A DNA stretch of 64,000 bases, taken from positions 62,001 through 126,000 of the forward strand of contig NZ_JAGHQW010000004.1 of assembly GCF_017744115.1 (NCBI RefSeq). Reading direction: 5' to 3'. Positions within the stretch are counted from its first letter, which is position 1; each line of letters opens with the position of its first letter. A program made the position numbers and the translations under genes. The notes under the pieces are model-generated. The model saw only the letters and a list, made by a program, of their open reading frames with translations. It was not told the DNA's origin and made no database searches. Source of the stretch: Salinisphaera sp. G21_0 (GTDB taxonomy: Bacteria; Pseudomonadota; Gammaproteobacteria; Pseudomonadales; Endozoicomonadaceae). Below are positions 35,798 through 43,581 of this stretch, piece after piece.

Positions 35798-37042
35798 TCA
35801 AGAATCGGTCCGAATCACTTCAAGCTCAATAAATCTGCTTATTTCATAAACCAGGTCAATAGATAAATTCGCCAATTTTGTGAAATTTTCAGCTTCCTCA
35901 GGCGTTCGTATTTTATGTTTGAAATTATTTCTTTTATTCATATTCATTAAAGGTGTCTTGAAGAAGGCGTGAATATCAAGAAAGGTTTCAATACCGTGTG
36001 GCTTTAACAATTCCTCATCAAGCTGAACCAGGTCGAGAACAGAATTGCTGGTTGTTCTTTGATAATAATCAATCGCTTCATGGATATCTTCCTCTGGTGT
36101 GTGCGCTTCAATAAAACGCAGATGATAATGCTCCATAAGCAAATTTATTAATGGTTGTTTGATTTTTTCTATATAATTGATAATTGCTCTTTTTTGTTGA
36201 TTGGTTTTACTGTTTGCTTCATCCTCCAAAGGTTTATAATCAGGAATTTTAGTGGTTAAAGCTACCAACTGTTCCATGTAGGCAACTAATGGGTGATTTG
36301 GCAACCATCGGGCTAGTTCCTTTTTGTATGCAACAGCGTCATGATATTTTGTGATGATCACATCGATAGCAATGTCCGCTAATGTACGCTTAAGAGGAGT
36401 ATTCAAAGTAATTATTTTATCTGTTGTCGTACTGCTCTTTAAAATTGTTACCTCAGAATACCGATTATAAGGTTGATCAGTAATCACTTTAGCAGCCATT
36501 GCAAGTGATCCATCCGATGTTTCTGTAAGCACTTTTGTATTTTTAGCAAATCGTGGTAATTCTTTTTGATCGCTGATCATTCCTAAATATATTGCCAATT
36601 CCCCTACTGTAGGTTTAAGTTGAAATGGTTCTTCGATGACCAAAATCTTTCTGGTTAAAAGTTTCCCTGCCATTCCTTTAATAAACCATGGATTTAACTT
36701 CTCATTTTCTGCTGGTGAAGGTGTTTTTACAGGACTTTGTTCTCCGGAAACACTGGGCTGCTGTGAGGCTGGTTCTGCTTTTTCCAGTACTTTTTGAGAA
36801 GCTTCCCATGGAGCACTGGTATCAAGATCTCTTTTTAGTAATATTTGGGTATCCGCAGGCAGTATGCCAATTTTTCTAATGCCGTGCTCAACGCAGACCA
36901 GATAATGTTCTCCTTCATCAATATCAACTGATTTAACTGGATCTTGTTCAGTTGAGACAAATTTTTTAGGTGAAATCTGTAATCTGGCAAACGATTGAGC
37001 ATATTTGCTGTGCTCAGAAATATTCGGAAAATTTATTTTCAT
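35798..37042 (-). CDS. Unrecognised AT-rich protein (possible effector)
   Basis: 414 residues, no recognised domain. The N-terminal 100 residues include a proline/serine-rich segment (ASQQPSVSGEQSPVKTPSPA); the C-terminal 200 are helical and charged. No signal peptide or membrane segment. Composition is visibly AT-rich against the flanking cox and znu genes, suggesting acquisition. The gene lies 58 bp downstream of the HExxH-protein gene on the same strand, so the two are probably co-transcribed. AGGAGGT is present but 13 bp before the ATG. Confidence 0.65.
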   Translation of the reverse strand: MKINFPNISEHSKYAQSFARLQISPKKFVSTEQDPVKSVDIDEGEHYLVCVEHGIRKIGILPADTQILLKRDLDTSAPWEASQKVLEKAEPASQQPSVSGEQSPVKTPSPAENEKLNPWFIKGMAGKLLTRKILVIEEPFQLKPTVGELAIYLGMISDQKELPRFAKNTKVLTETSDGSLAMAAKVITDQPYNRYSEVTILKSSTTTDKIITLNTPLKRTLADIAIDVIITKYHDAVAYKKELARWLPNHPLVAYMEQLVALTTKIPDYKPLEDEANSKTNQQKRAIINYIEKIKQPLINLLMEHYHLRFIEAHTPEEDIHEAIDYYQRTTSNSVLDLVQLDEELLKPHGIETFLDIHAFFKTPLMNMNKRNNFKHKIRTPEEAENFTKLANLSIDLVYEISRFIELEVIRTDS

Positions 37043-37100
37043 AACTTCTCTCGTTACCTCCTGGCTGAGAGTTTGGTCAGGTCGGAATTCTCATAAAGCT

Positions 37101-37850
37101 TTAAGCCAATTTACCAGTGCGTAATGTAATTGACCTGGGGCTTTCACGGTCCTTATTACTCCAAAACAATAGAGAGTTTTCAACAGTCTGGATGGCAATG
37201 GAACCTGTGCCAAATTTACCAATGCAGAAACCGGAGCCTATGTAGGTCATGGAATGAATCCATTCGTGTGTTAAAGTATCCGACAAATTTAGATAGCTAA
37301 ATGGCTCAACTATTTTTATATCAGTTACTACCGTTTTGTGATAATAGTTTATAGGGATTTTGGTATTATATTTTTCTGCTCCACAGTGTAAAAAACGTTC
37401 GAACTGATGACATGTTGGGACCGCATGCTCACTGTCTTCGGAAGTCGTACAGTAACGAGCGCCTTGTGAAATCCACTTTACAAATCTTTTTCCCCAAGTG
37501 ACTGGAGGCTGATATTCACACTCTGTTTCATCCTGACCTTTGACAACAAAAGAAATCTTGTCGTCTTTATCTTGAAAAAGTGTCATTAAGTATTCATCAG
37601 CGCCTTCACCACAAATTGAGACATCAGTTTTATCCCCAATTTGAAAGATTTGGAGTGTTATTTTGTTGGAAATTTCCGGATTTATTAATGACTGACGTGT
37701 CAGAGTATACGGTTCCTTTATATAAACCTTGACCGTCTTTGCATGACTTGTTTCCCTGCCTGCAAATGAGCCGCTGCTGTTTTTCTCCATACTGTTGTTC
37801 GCTGTTCGTGCGGGGAGAGACATAGTGTTAGCTGTAGAGGATATATTCAT
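37101..37850 (-). CDS. Putative zinc metalloprotease-like protein with HEWIH motif
   Basis: 249 residues. HEWIH at 195-199 is an HExxH zincin motif in the context LSDTLTHEWIHSMTYIG, near the C-terminus and followed by GSGFCIGKFGTG and AIQTVENSLLFW. That arrangement recalls single-domain zincins such as M35-like peptidases (HExxH, then a glycine-rich loop, then an A..N...Y/F helix), but the third ligand is not certain. The first 35 residues are Ser/Thr/Asn-rich with no classical signal peptide, as often seen in type III substrates. Cysteines are numerous (about six). An effector protease is the best guess; protease activity is not shown. CAGGA precedes the ATG. Confidence 0.65.
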   Translation of the reverse strand: MNISSTANTMSLPARTANNSMEKNSSGSFAGRETSHAKTVKVYIKEPYTLTRQSLINPEISNKITLQIFQIGDKTDVSICGEGADEYLMTLFQDKDDKISFVVKGQDETECEYQPPVTWGKRFVKWISQGARYCTTSEDSEHAVPTCHQFERFLHCGAEKYNTKIPINYYHKTVVTDIKIVEPFSYLNLSDTLTHEWIHSMTYIGSGFCIGKFGTGSIAIQTVENSLLFWSNKDRESPRSITLRTGKLA

Positions 37851-37881
37851 CAGTTTTTCCTGACTTTGCCGTGAATTTACA

Positions 37882-37909
37882 CGAAAAGCCTTAAGCAGCA
37901 GGCTTTTCG
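37882..37909. terminator. Perfect 10-bp hairpin between znuB and the HEWIH gene
   Basis: CGAAAAGCCT and AGGCTTTTCG pair around an 8-base loop. It lies 45 bp past the end of znuB, which runs leftward, so it is best read as the terminator of the zur-znuCB operon. Confidence 0.6.
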
Positions 37910-37953
37910 AGCAGATTTCTGTGTTGTGAACTCGCGGACTCAGGTTTTATTTA

Positions 37954-38739
37954 TTACTTTCTTTTTATCAACCGGGTGATTAAAAAAAATAAAAAGCTGG
38001 CCACAACCACTGAAGGGGCCGCAGGCGTGTCCAGATACCATGAAGCCGCCAAGCCTCCGGAAACACCAAGGATGCCAAGCAGTGCTGAAACAATCACCAT
38101 CTGCTCTGGTGTGCGCGCCAGCCGCTGGGCGGTCGCTGCCGGAATAATCATCAGGGAGGTAATCAGCAGGACACCGACTATCTTCATGGCTACGGCGATC
38201 ACCAGGGCCATCAGCAGGGTTAGCGTCATTCTGAGCTTCCTGACCGGAATGCCCTCCACCTGGGCCAGCTCGGCATGAACTGACATGGATAACAACGGTT
38301 TCCAGAGCCATGCCAGTGTTGCCAGAACCAGGGCTCCTCCTCCGTAAATCCAGTAAAGATCAGAGGGACCGGTTGCCAGCAGGTCACCGAACAGATAGGA
38401 CATCATATCTACCCGAACATTATCCGCAAAGCTGACGGTGACCAGACCAATGGACAAAGAGCTGTGGGCAAGGATTCCCAGAAGGGTGTCGGAAGCCATT
38501 CGTTGTTTTTCCTGGAAGCTGACCAGGATGGCGGCAATCATCAGTGAACTGGCGATAACGGCCAGGTTGATATTGATATCCAGCATCAGCCCCAGTGACA
38601 CCCCCAGTAGAGCAGAGTGAGAGAGGGTATCGCCGAAATAAGCCATACGCCTCCAGACCACAAAGCAGCCCAGTGGTGCTGCCAGCAGAGCCACGCCATA
38701 GCCTGCCAGCAAGGCAGATAAGAGAATATCCGGCATCAT
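37954..38739 (-). CDS. znuB: Zinc ABC transporter permease ZnuB
   Basis: ABC-3 family inner-membrane permease of 261 residues with about eight helices. The conserved start [39 protein letters not shown] and the [20 protein letters not shown] segment are typical of ZnuB/TroC proteins. It overlaps znuC by 4 bp. It takes zinc from a ZnuA binding protein; no znuA is found in this window. Confidence 0.93.
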   Translation of the reverse strand: MMPDILLSALLAGYGVALLAAPLGCFVVWRRMAYFGDTLSHSALLGVSLGLMLDININLAVIASSLMIAAILVSFQEKQRMASDTLLGILAHSSLSIGLVTVSFADNVRVDMMSYLFGDLLATGPSDLYWIYGGGALVLATLAWLWKPLLSMSVHAELAQVEGIPVRKLRMTLTLLMALVIAVAMKIVGVLLITSLMIIPAATAQRLARTPEQMVIVSALLGILGVSGGLAASWYLDTPAAPSVVVASFLFFLITRLIKRK

Positions 38740-39509
38740 TGTTTTCCTTCAGATACAGGGCTTTGTGGCTCAAGAATATGCCCGTCAACGCCATGATGGT
38801 GGTCGTGATGGTGAGTATATACCGCCAGTTCGTCCGACTCTCCACCAAACAGGCGAAGATACGCCGGGTGTTGCTTAACCTGGTGAGGGTGGCCGGAGCA
38901 GCAGACGTGTTGATTGATGCAAATGACCTTGTCGGTGGATGCCATCACCAGATGGAGGTCGTGGGACACCATCAGAACGGCACAGTGCTCCCGGTCTCTG
39001 GACGCGTTACGAATCTCCGTGATCAGCTGGTAAAGCTCCTTCTGTCCGGTGACATCAACCCCCTGCACAGGTTCATCCAGCACCAGAAGGTGTGGTTTAT
39101 GCAGCAGTGCCCGGGCCAGCAGAACCCTTTGCAGCTCACCACCCGACAGGGATTGCAGGGGAGACTGGAGCACATGGCTGACGCCGGTTCGCCCAAGGGC
39201 GTCGTGAACGGCGGTTAAACGACAACCGGTCAGCCTCAGGAAACGGTTGACCGTCAGTGGCATGGAGTCATCAATATGAAGCTTTTGCGGCATGTAGCCA
39301 ATGCGCAGCCCCTTTCTGACGGAGCGTTGGCCGGATGTGGGTTCCTGCAATCCAAGGGCTACACGTACAAGGGTGGTTTTTCCTGCACCGTTCGGGCCTA
39401 TCAGGGTAACGATTTCACCGGGATTCACCTGCAGATTGATCCCGGTCAGTACCTCTCTGTTCTGGAACTTCATCCAGATATTGCTCAACTCTATTAATGG
39501 TTGATTCAT
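38736..39509 (-). CDS. znuC: Zinc ABC transporter ATP-binding protein ZnuC
   Basis: ATPase with Walker [10 protein letters not shown], signature LSGGELQR, Walker B LLVLDEP and switch histidine in VSHDLH. The C-terminus is histidine-rich ([14 protein letters not shown]), common in ZnuC and probably involved in sensing or buffering zinc. Initiates with ATG and lies 13 bp downstream of zur. Part of zur-znuC-znuB. Confidence 0.95.
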   Translation of the reverse strand: MNQPLIELSNIWMKFQNREVLTGINLQVNPGEIVTLIGPNGAGKTTLVRVALGLQEPTSGQRSVRKGLRIGYMPQKLHIDDSMPLTVNRFLRLTGCRLTAVHDALGRTGVSHVLQSPLQSLSGGELQRVLLARALLHKPHLLVLDEPVQGVDVTGQKELYQLITEIRNASRDREHCAVLMVSHDLHLVMASTDKVICINQHVCCSGHPHQVKQHPAYLRLFGGESDELAVYTHHHDHHHGVDGHILEPQSPVSEGKQ

Positions 39510-39522
39510 AATATGTGATTAT

Positions 39523-40002
39523 TCACTTCGTTTTGCAGTTGGTGCATAAACCAGCCAGCTCTATTGAGGTATCCGCAATGATAAAGCCGTGTTCACTGGC
39601 ACAGTCTTCCAGGGAATGTTCAATGGCCGGGTGTTCAATTTCAATGGTGGTCCGGCATTGGGTACAGATCAGAAAACAGCTGTTATGTGGCGTGCTCGGA
39701 TGGCAGCAGCCAATGTAGGCATTGATGGATGACAAGCGATGGACCAGCCCTTGCTCCCGAAGAAAATCCAATGCCCTGTAGACGGTAGGGGGTTGGGCGG
39801 GTTTGGACTCTCCCTGAGTCAATTCGGCCAGTATTTCATAGGCCCCGACCGGGCAATGGCTCTGCCAGACCAGCTCTAACACCCTTTCCCTGAGGGGCGT
39901 CAGGCGAATATTGCGGCTCCGGCAAAGCAAACGGGCTTTATTCAAAGCATCTTTGATACAGTGCTGATGGTTATGGTCTCTGTAGGGATTAAGGCAAGAC
40001 AT
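39523..40002 (-). CDS. zur: Zinc uptake regulator Zur (Fur family)
   Basis: Fur-family metalloregulator of 159 residues. The winged helix includes RLTPLRERVLELVWQ and PPTVYRALDFLREQGLVH. The structural zinc cysteines are in CTQC and CTNC, and GCCHPSTPHNSCFLIC is a metal-binding stretch characteristic of Zur rather than Fur. With zinc it represses znu genes. A perfect Zur box lies 26 bp upstream, so autoregulation with znuCB is expected. Confidence 0.93.
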   Translation of the reverse strand: MSCLNPYRDHNHQHCIKDALNKARLLCRSRNIRLTPLRERVLELVWQSHCPVGAYEILAELTQGESKPAQPPTVYRALDFLREQGLVHRLSSINAYIGCCHPSTPHNSCFLICTQCRTTIEIEHPAIEHSLEDCASEHGFIIADTSIELAGLCTNCKTK

Positions 40003-40027
40003 GGTCAGATCATATAAACTTGTGGAC

Positions 40028-40040
40028 GTTATAATATAAC
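40028..40040. promoter_or_regulatory. Zur box
   Basis: GTTATAATATAAC is a perfect palindrome and matches the core of the gammaproteobacterial Zur consensus (GTTATAWTATAAC). It lies between zur and the divergent U-box gene, so it can control zur-znuCB and might also affect the U-box gene. Confidence 0.9.
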
Positions 40041-40196
40041 GCTTTTACAGGGTTTCATAGCTACAAAAGTAAATTAAAAAACCAAGTGGAACTTTTTCCT
40101 GAATTTACGGTCAATTAACAAGTCGATTAAGCCAACCAGTGAAAAATTACACTTCGTGAGATTGGCTAAAAATTAATACAAATATTGAGAGAAAAA

Positions 40197-41897
40197 ATGG
40201 AAGCAAGCAATTATTCAATACATAATAATAGAGTTAAATTTCCGGAATCTTTTGAAAAAGAAAGAAATGAAGAAACTGAACAAAGTGGTATGTCTCTAAA
40301 CCGGAAAATTACTGTTTGCCATGAGAATGGGGCCTTTATTAGTTCAGCTGGATTACCAAATTCCCCAGAGCCCGAACAGAAGAAATTTTTAACGACAACT
40401 CACATACAACCTGCCATATCATCTAGCCAGTTCAAGGTGGAGCTTGAGGAAATAAAAGCATGGCTGGATGATGGCTGTTTGAATTCTGTTGAAGATTGCA
40501 AAGCACAACTCAAGTCAATTATTGAAGATGATGTGGGTGTTTACAGATATAAGAAAAATCAAAATATACTGTTGCACATAGAAGAAAATGAACGGGTAAA
40601 GGCTGTAAAAAACACATTTGATAATATTGTTTCACACATTAGTCATTTAGTTAGTATCAATTATTTTAATGATAGCTTAAAACCAGAGCTGATCTTATTA
40701 GTGTGCAAGCACTATAAATGCGATAATATTGTATCTATTGTTGAAAAGCTGGTAAGTGATTTTGATAAGAATGACGAAGGCTTCTGCGACATATTGCTAA
40801 ATTCCTTAGAAGAATATGAATGTTTTCTTGAAGAAAAATTGCCTGTTTACTTGGCATTTGATCTGTTGCTGGATGGACAATTTTCTATAGATTCCGGACT
40901 GAATTTTGTTCTCTTTGAAAAATTATCGAGAAATATTGGCGTGGATTTTCCTCCTTCCAAATTGAAAATGAATTTTGAATTTGATAATAATATGAATGTT
41001 CAGATGATTTGGGCGCTATTCTCAATTCTGAATTATTGGGATACATGTTATATAAGCTTTTTAAACAGTTTCACAGAAGCCGTTTATGATCAGCAAGGCA
41101 TTGATTTGCATAAAGATGAGGATCTGATTAAATATATTGCCATGCGAATGGATACTACTGGTTATCAGAAACTTCGTAAACTTCTTGCCATGCCAGAAGA
41201 CAGCTGTTCATTATTGAATGAAATTGAGATAACCGAATGTACAAAAGTGTGCGAACATATGATGTTTCCTGAAAAGCTGATCTTTATATTGAAAAGTTTC
41301 AGCAGGAGTGATTATTTTAAAGGTAAAGCTGATGGTTTATTTGACTATTTAAATAGAACTTTACCAACATACCATAAAGATTCTTCAGATTTTGTGATGT
41401 TGTTGCAAAAAAGTCCTGTAAGAGCATTATCAGAAGTTGAAGAGTGTATGGACAAAGTAGATAAAAAGTTGAAAAAGATGGCTGATGAGAGTTTTCTGGA
41501 GCTCAAAAAACAGAAATTGTCGGAAATACTGGAAATTATAGAAGAGCAACGTGGTAAAGAAGTCATATCCCTTACAAAGAGAAAAATGGACTTGATGGCC
41601 GATATTAATGCTTTAAAACTAGGCATAAAGAAAGATATTGCTAAATCCATTACTGACCCGAGAACTCTGAAAATAATAGAACATGCTGTTATCACTCCTT
41701 ATGGACACACTTTTGACCAGGCATCAATTACCCGGTGGCTTGAGGAAAATAACAGCTGTCCGATCACAGCAAAACCCCTGGAGTTGAAACAGTTATCCCC
41801 TGATTTTAGTTTGCAAAAGGTTATTGATGATCTATCCCCCAAACTAAAAGAACTTAAAGTGGATACTGATTCAACAGATACCAACCAATCAGCTTAA
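40197..41897 (+). CDS. U-box domain protein (eukaryotic-like E3 ubiquitin ligase candidate)
   Basis: About 566 residues. The C-terminus (about 487-546) fits a U-box: it begins DPRTLKIIEHAVITPYGHTF and ends with SCPITAKPL and a FSLQKVIDDL helix. The U-box recruits ubiquitin-charged E2 enzymes without zinc. The upstream 480 residues are helical, AT-rich in coding and unrecognised, with a coiled-coil-like stretch just before the U-box (SFLELKKQKLSEILEIIEEQ). There is no signal peptide, so delivery to a host is inferred. ATG 40197 is preferred over TTG 40185. It is divergent from zur and takes the place znuA has in Pseudomonas. Its 3' end overlaps convergent thrB by 9 bp. Confidence 0.85.
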   Translation: MEASNYSIHNNRVKFPESFEKERNEETEQSGMSLNRKITVCHENGAFISSAGLPNSPEPEQKKFLTTTHIQPAISSSQFKVELEEIKAWLDDGCLNSVEDCKAQLKSIIEDDVGVYRYKKNQNILLHIEENERVKAVKNTFDNIVSHISHLVSINYFNDSLKPELILLVCKHYKCDNIVSIVEKLVSDFDKNDEGFCDILLNSLEEYECFLEEKLPVYLAFDLLLDGQFSIDSGLNFVLFEKLSRNIGVDFPPSKLKMNFEFDNNMNVQMIWALFSILNYWDTCYISFLNSFTEAVYDQQGIDLHKDEDLIKYIAMRMDTTGYQKLRKLLAMPEDSCSLLNEIEITECTKVCEHMMFPEKLIFILKSFSRSDYFKGKADGLFDYLNRTLPTYHKDSSDFVMLLQKSPVRALSEVEECMDKVDKKLKKMADESFLELKKQKLSEILEIIEEQRGKEVISLTKRKMDLMADINALKLGIKKDIAKSITDPRTLKIIEHAVITPYGHTFDQASITRWLEENNSCPITAKPLELKQLSPDFSLQKVIDDLSPKLKELKVDTDSTDTNQSA

Positions 41898-42878
41898 TTC
41901 TGCCAACGCAAGCTTTGTTCGTTTTCTCAGCATATCCCTGAATTTATTCGGATCAAGAAAATGACGCAGGAGGTTTTCCTCCTGCTCATTGTCTGCCTGA
42001 GTTTCCGGGTGTACAAAAGTAATCAGCCGGGAAATCCAGAATCTGAAAGCGGCCAGCCGCAACATGATTGGCCAGGCTTTTTGCTCATTCTCAGTAAAAG
42101 GCCGGACCTGCGCATAAGACTCCGTCAGTGCTTTTAAGCGTTGGCTATCAAGCTCAAGCGTATCAGTAAGACACCAGTCGTTTACAGTAACCGCCAGATC
42201 ATAGATCAGCCAGTCATTACAGGCCTGATAAAAGTCGATCACGGCTGAGATTCTGCCCTGATCAAACAGTACATTATTATGAAACAGGTCGCCATGAATC
42301 AGCCCGGTTGGCAGATTGTCAAACGCTTGCAAAGCGTCAGAGATGTTTTGCCATTGCTCAGCCATAAAGTGGGCATCATCCTGGCCAAGTAATGGAATGA
42401 GTCTTTTCTGCTGGGCATCAAGCCAGGCAAGTCCCCGCTGGTTCTCCTGATAAAGGGAGGAACCTTGTCCTGCCTTATGGATTTTTGCCAGCATCGCACC
42501 AATCTGCTGGCACTGGTCCAGAGAGAGGTTTTCGGCGTCAGGGTGCTGCCCGGCAAAGCATTGCACAATCAGCGCAGGTTTGCCTTTCACCGACTGGAGA
42601 GCAGCACCACTCATATCCCGAATCGGGTTGGGCACAGGCAGGCCGAACGCTTTAAGCTCATCCGTATACTGGATAAAAAATGGCAGTGTGTCGGCGGGCA
42701 GATACTCAAAGAGGGTTAATACATAGCGCTGGTGACTGCCCTTGTTATCAATATCCAGAAAGTAGTTGGTATTCTCAACGCCACTTTCAATGCCCTGGAA
42801 GGACGTTAAGTTACCCAGGTCATAACGAATCAGAAGTTGCTCGATATCCTGTTGTGTCAAATGGGTATAAACAGACAT
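41889..42878 (-). CDS. thrB: Homoserine kinase, APH-fold type (ThrB)
   Basis: Phosphorylates homoserine in threonine synthesis. This is the aminoglycoside-phosphotransferase-fold form found in Pseudomonas, not the GHMP form of E. coli. The catalytic loop is LIHGDLFHNNVLF and the Mg-binding segment is VIDFYQACNDW. The N-terminal ESGVENTNYFLD stretch is the glycine-rich loop region. 329 residues. It lies next to the DUF2782 gene and polA, as in Pseudomonas. Confidence 0.93.
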   Translation of the reverse strand: MSVYTHLTQQDIEQLLIRYDLGNLTSFQGIESGVENTNYFLDIDNKGSHQRYVLTLFEYLPADTLPFFIQYTDELKAFGLPVPNPIRDMSGAALQSVKGKPALIVQCFAGQHPDAENLSLDQCQQIGAMLAKIHKAGQGSSLYQENQRGLAWLDAQQKRLIPLLGQDDAHFMAEQWQNISDALQAFDNLPTGLIHGDLFHNNVLFDQGRISAVIDFYQACNDWLIYDLAVTVNDWCLTDTLELDSQRLKALTESYAQVRPFTENEQKAWPIMLRLAAFRFWISRLITFVHPETQADNEQEENLLRHFLDPNKFRDMLRKRTKLALAELS

Positions 42879-42923
42879 GAAGTCCCTGTTCCTGGATGGT
42901 TATATCTATGGTTCTGTCGGTAC

Positions 42924-43325
42924 TCAGTGCCACTCAAAAATGGTCCATGAAGGCACTAACAGGATACGTTTTGTTGGATCAATGGGGTTGCCTTCATTAT
43001 CTGAGGCAATCAGGTAGTAGGGCTTACCTACCTTGGGAATCACCTGAATCGCATAAAGCTGGCCACCGACCCGGTACTCTTTATAAGTTCTGGAATCACC
43101 GGCTCGAATCACTACCGATGTGTCGTCCCTGTTCTCCAGCGCTTCAGGGCGCAGGTGTCTGGGAATCTTTTTAATGGCTTCATCAGTAAAAACAACCGCT
43201 CTCTGGCCCCTATGGGCTGTTGGCTGCTCCGGCTTTGAACCTTCCGGACTTTGTGTCGCACAGCCACAAAGAAACAAGGGTAAGAAAACCAGACCCAACT
43301 GCGCTCTTTTTATCAAGGGTTTCAT
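42924..43325 (-). CDS. DUF2782 lipoprotein
   Basis: About 133 residues. The signal LGLVFLPLFLCGCATQS has a plausible lipobox (LCGC), and the mature part contains the DUF2782 core (YRVGGQLYAIQVIPKVGKPYYLI). In Pseudomonas this gene also lies between polA and thrB. GAGG six bases before ATG 43325 supports that start; the frame extends to 43442 but would then include part of a palindromic repeat. Function is unknown; it is probably an envelope protein. Confidence 0.85.
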   Translation of the reverse strand: MKPLIKRAQLGLVFLPLFLCGCATQSPEGSKPEQPTAHRGQRAVVFTDEAIKKIPRHLRPEALENRDDTSVVIRAGDSRTYKEYRVGGQLYAIQVIPKVGKPYYLIASDNEGNPIDPTKRILLVPSWTIFEWH

Positions 43326-43365
43326 CAGGAGCCTCATGATAATTGCGGTGGAAACCATTAAACTG

Positions 43366-43533
43366 CTAGGAGGCTGACCGAGAATAGACTGCCCTACTGC
43401 GGTGGCAGAAAATTGGTCTAAAAATTCCGTTTTGTTCGGCAAATAGCCCCGCTATTCACCTCACAAAACGGAATTTTTATCCTCAATTTTCTGCCATCCT
43501 CGCTACGGGCGCTATTCTCGGTCAGCCTCCTAG
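43366..43533. repeat. 168-bp palindromic MITE/REP-like element, full copy
   Basis: Perfect 22-bp terminal inverted repeats (43366-43387 and 43512-43533; core GGAGGCTGACCGAGAATAG). The inner arms also pair: TGGCAGAAAATTG and AAAAATTCCGTTTTGT occur on both sides. There is no gene inside. It lies between divergent DUF2782 and polA. A degenerate copy is at 7287-7363. Confidence 0.9.
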
Positions 43534-43581
43534 AAGCATTCTATACCCAGTTACCCAGAATCGTAAGTGAGTCCGTAATCC

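Noticed and set aside
43366-43533. Palindrome as a rho-independent terminator for a leftward transcript
   Set aside because: Too long, internally structured, with terminal repeats and a second copy; better explained as a mobile or repetitive element.
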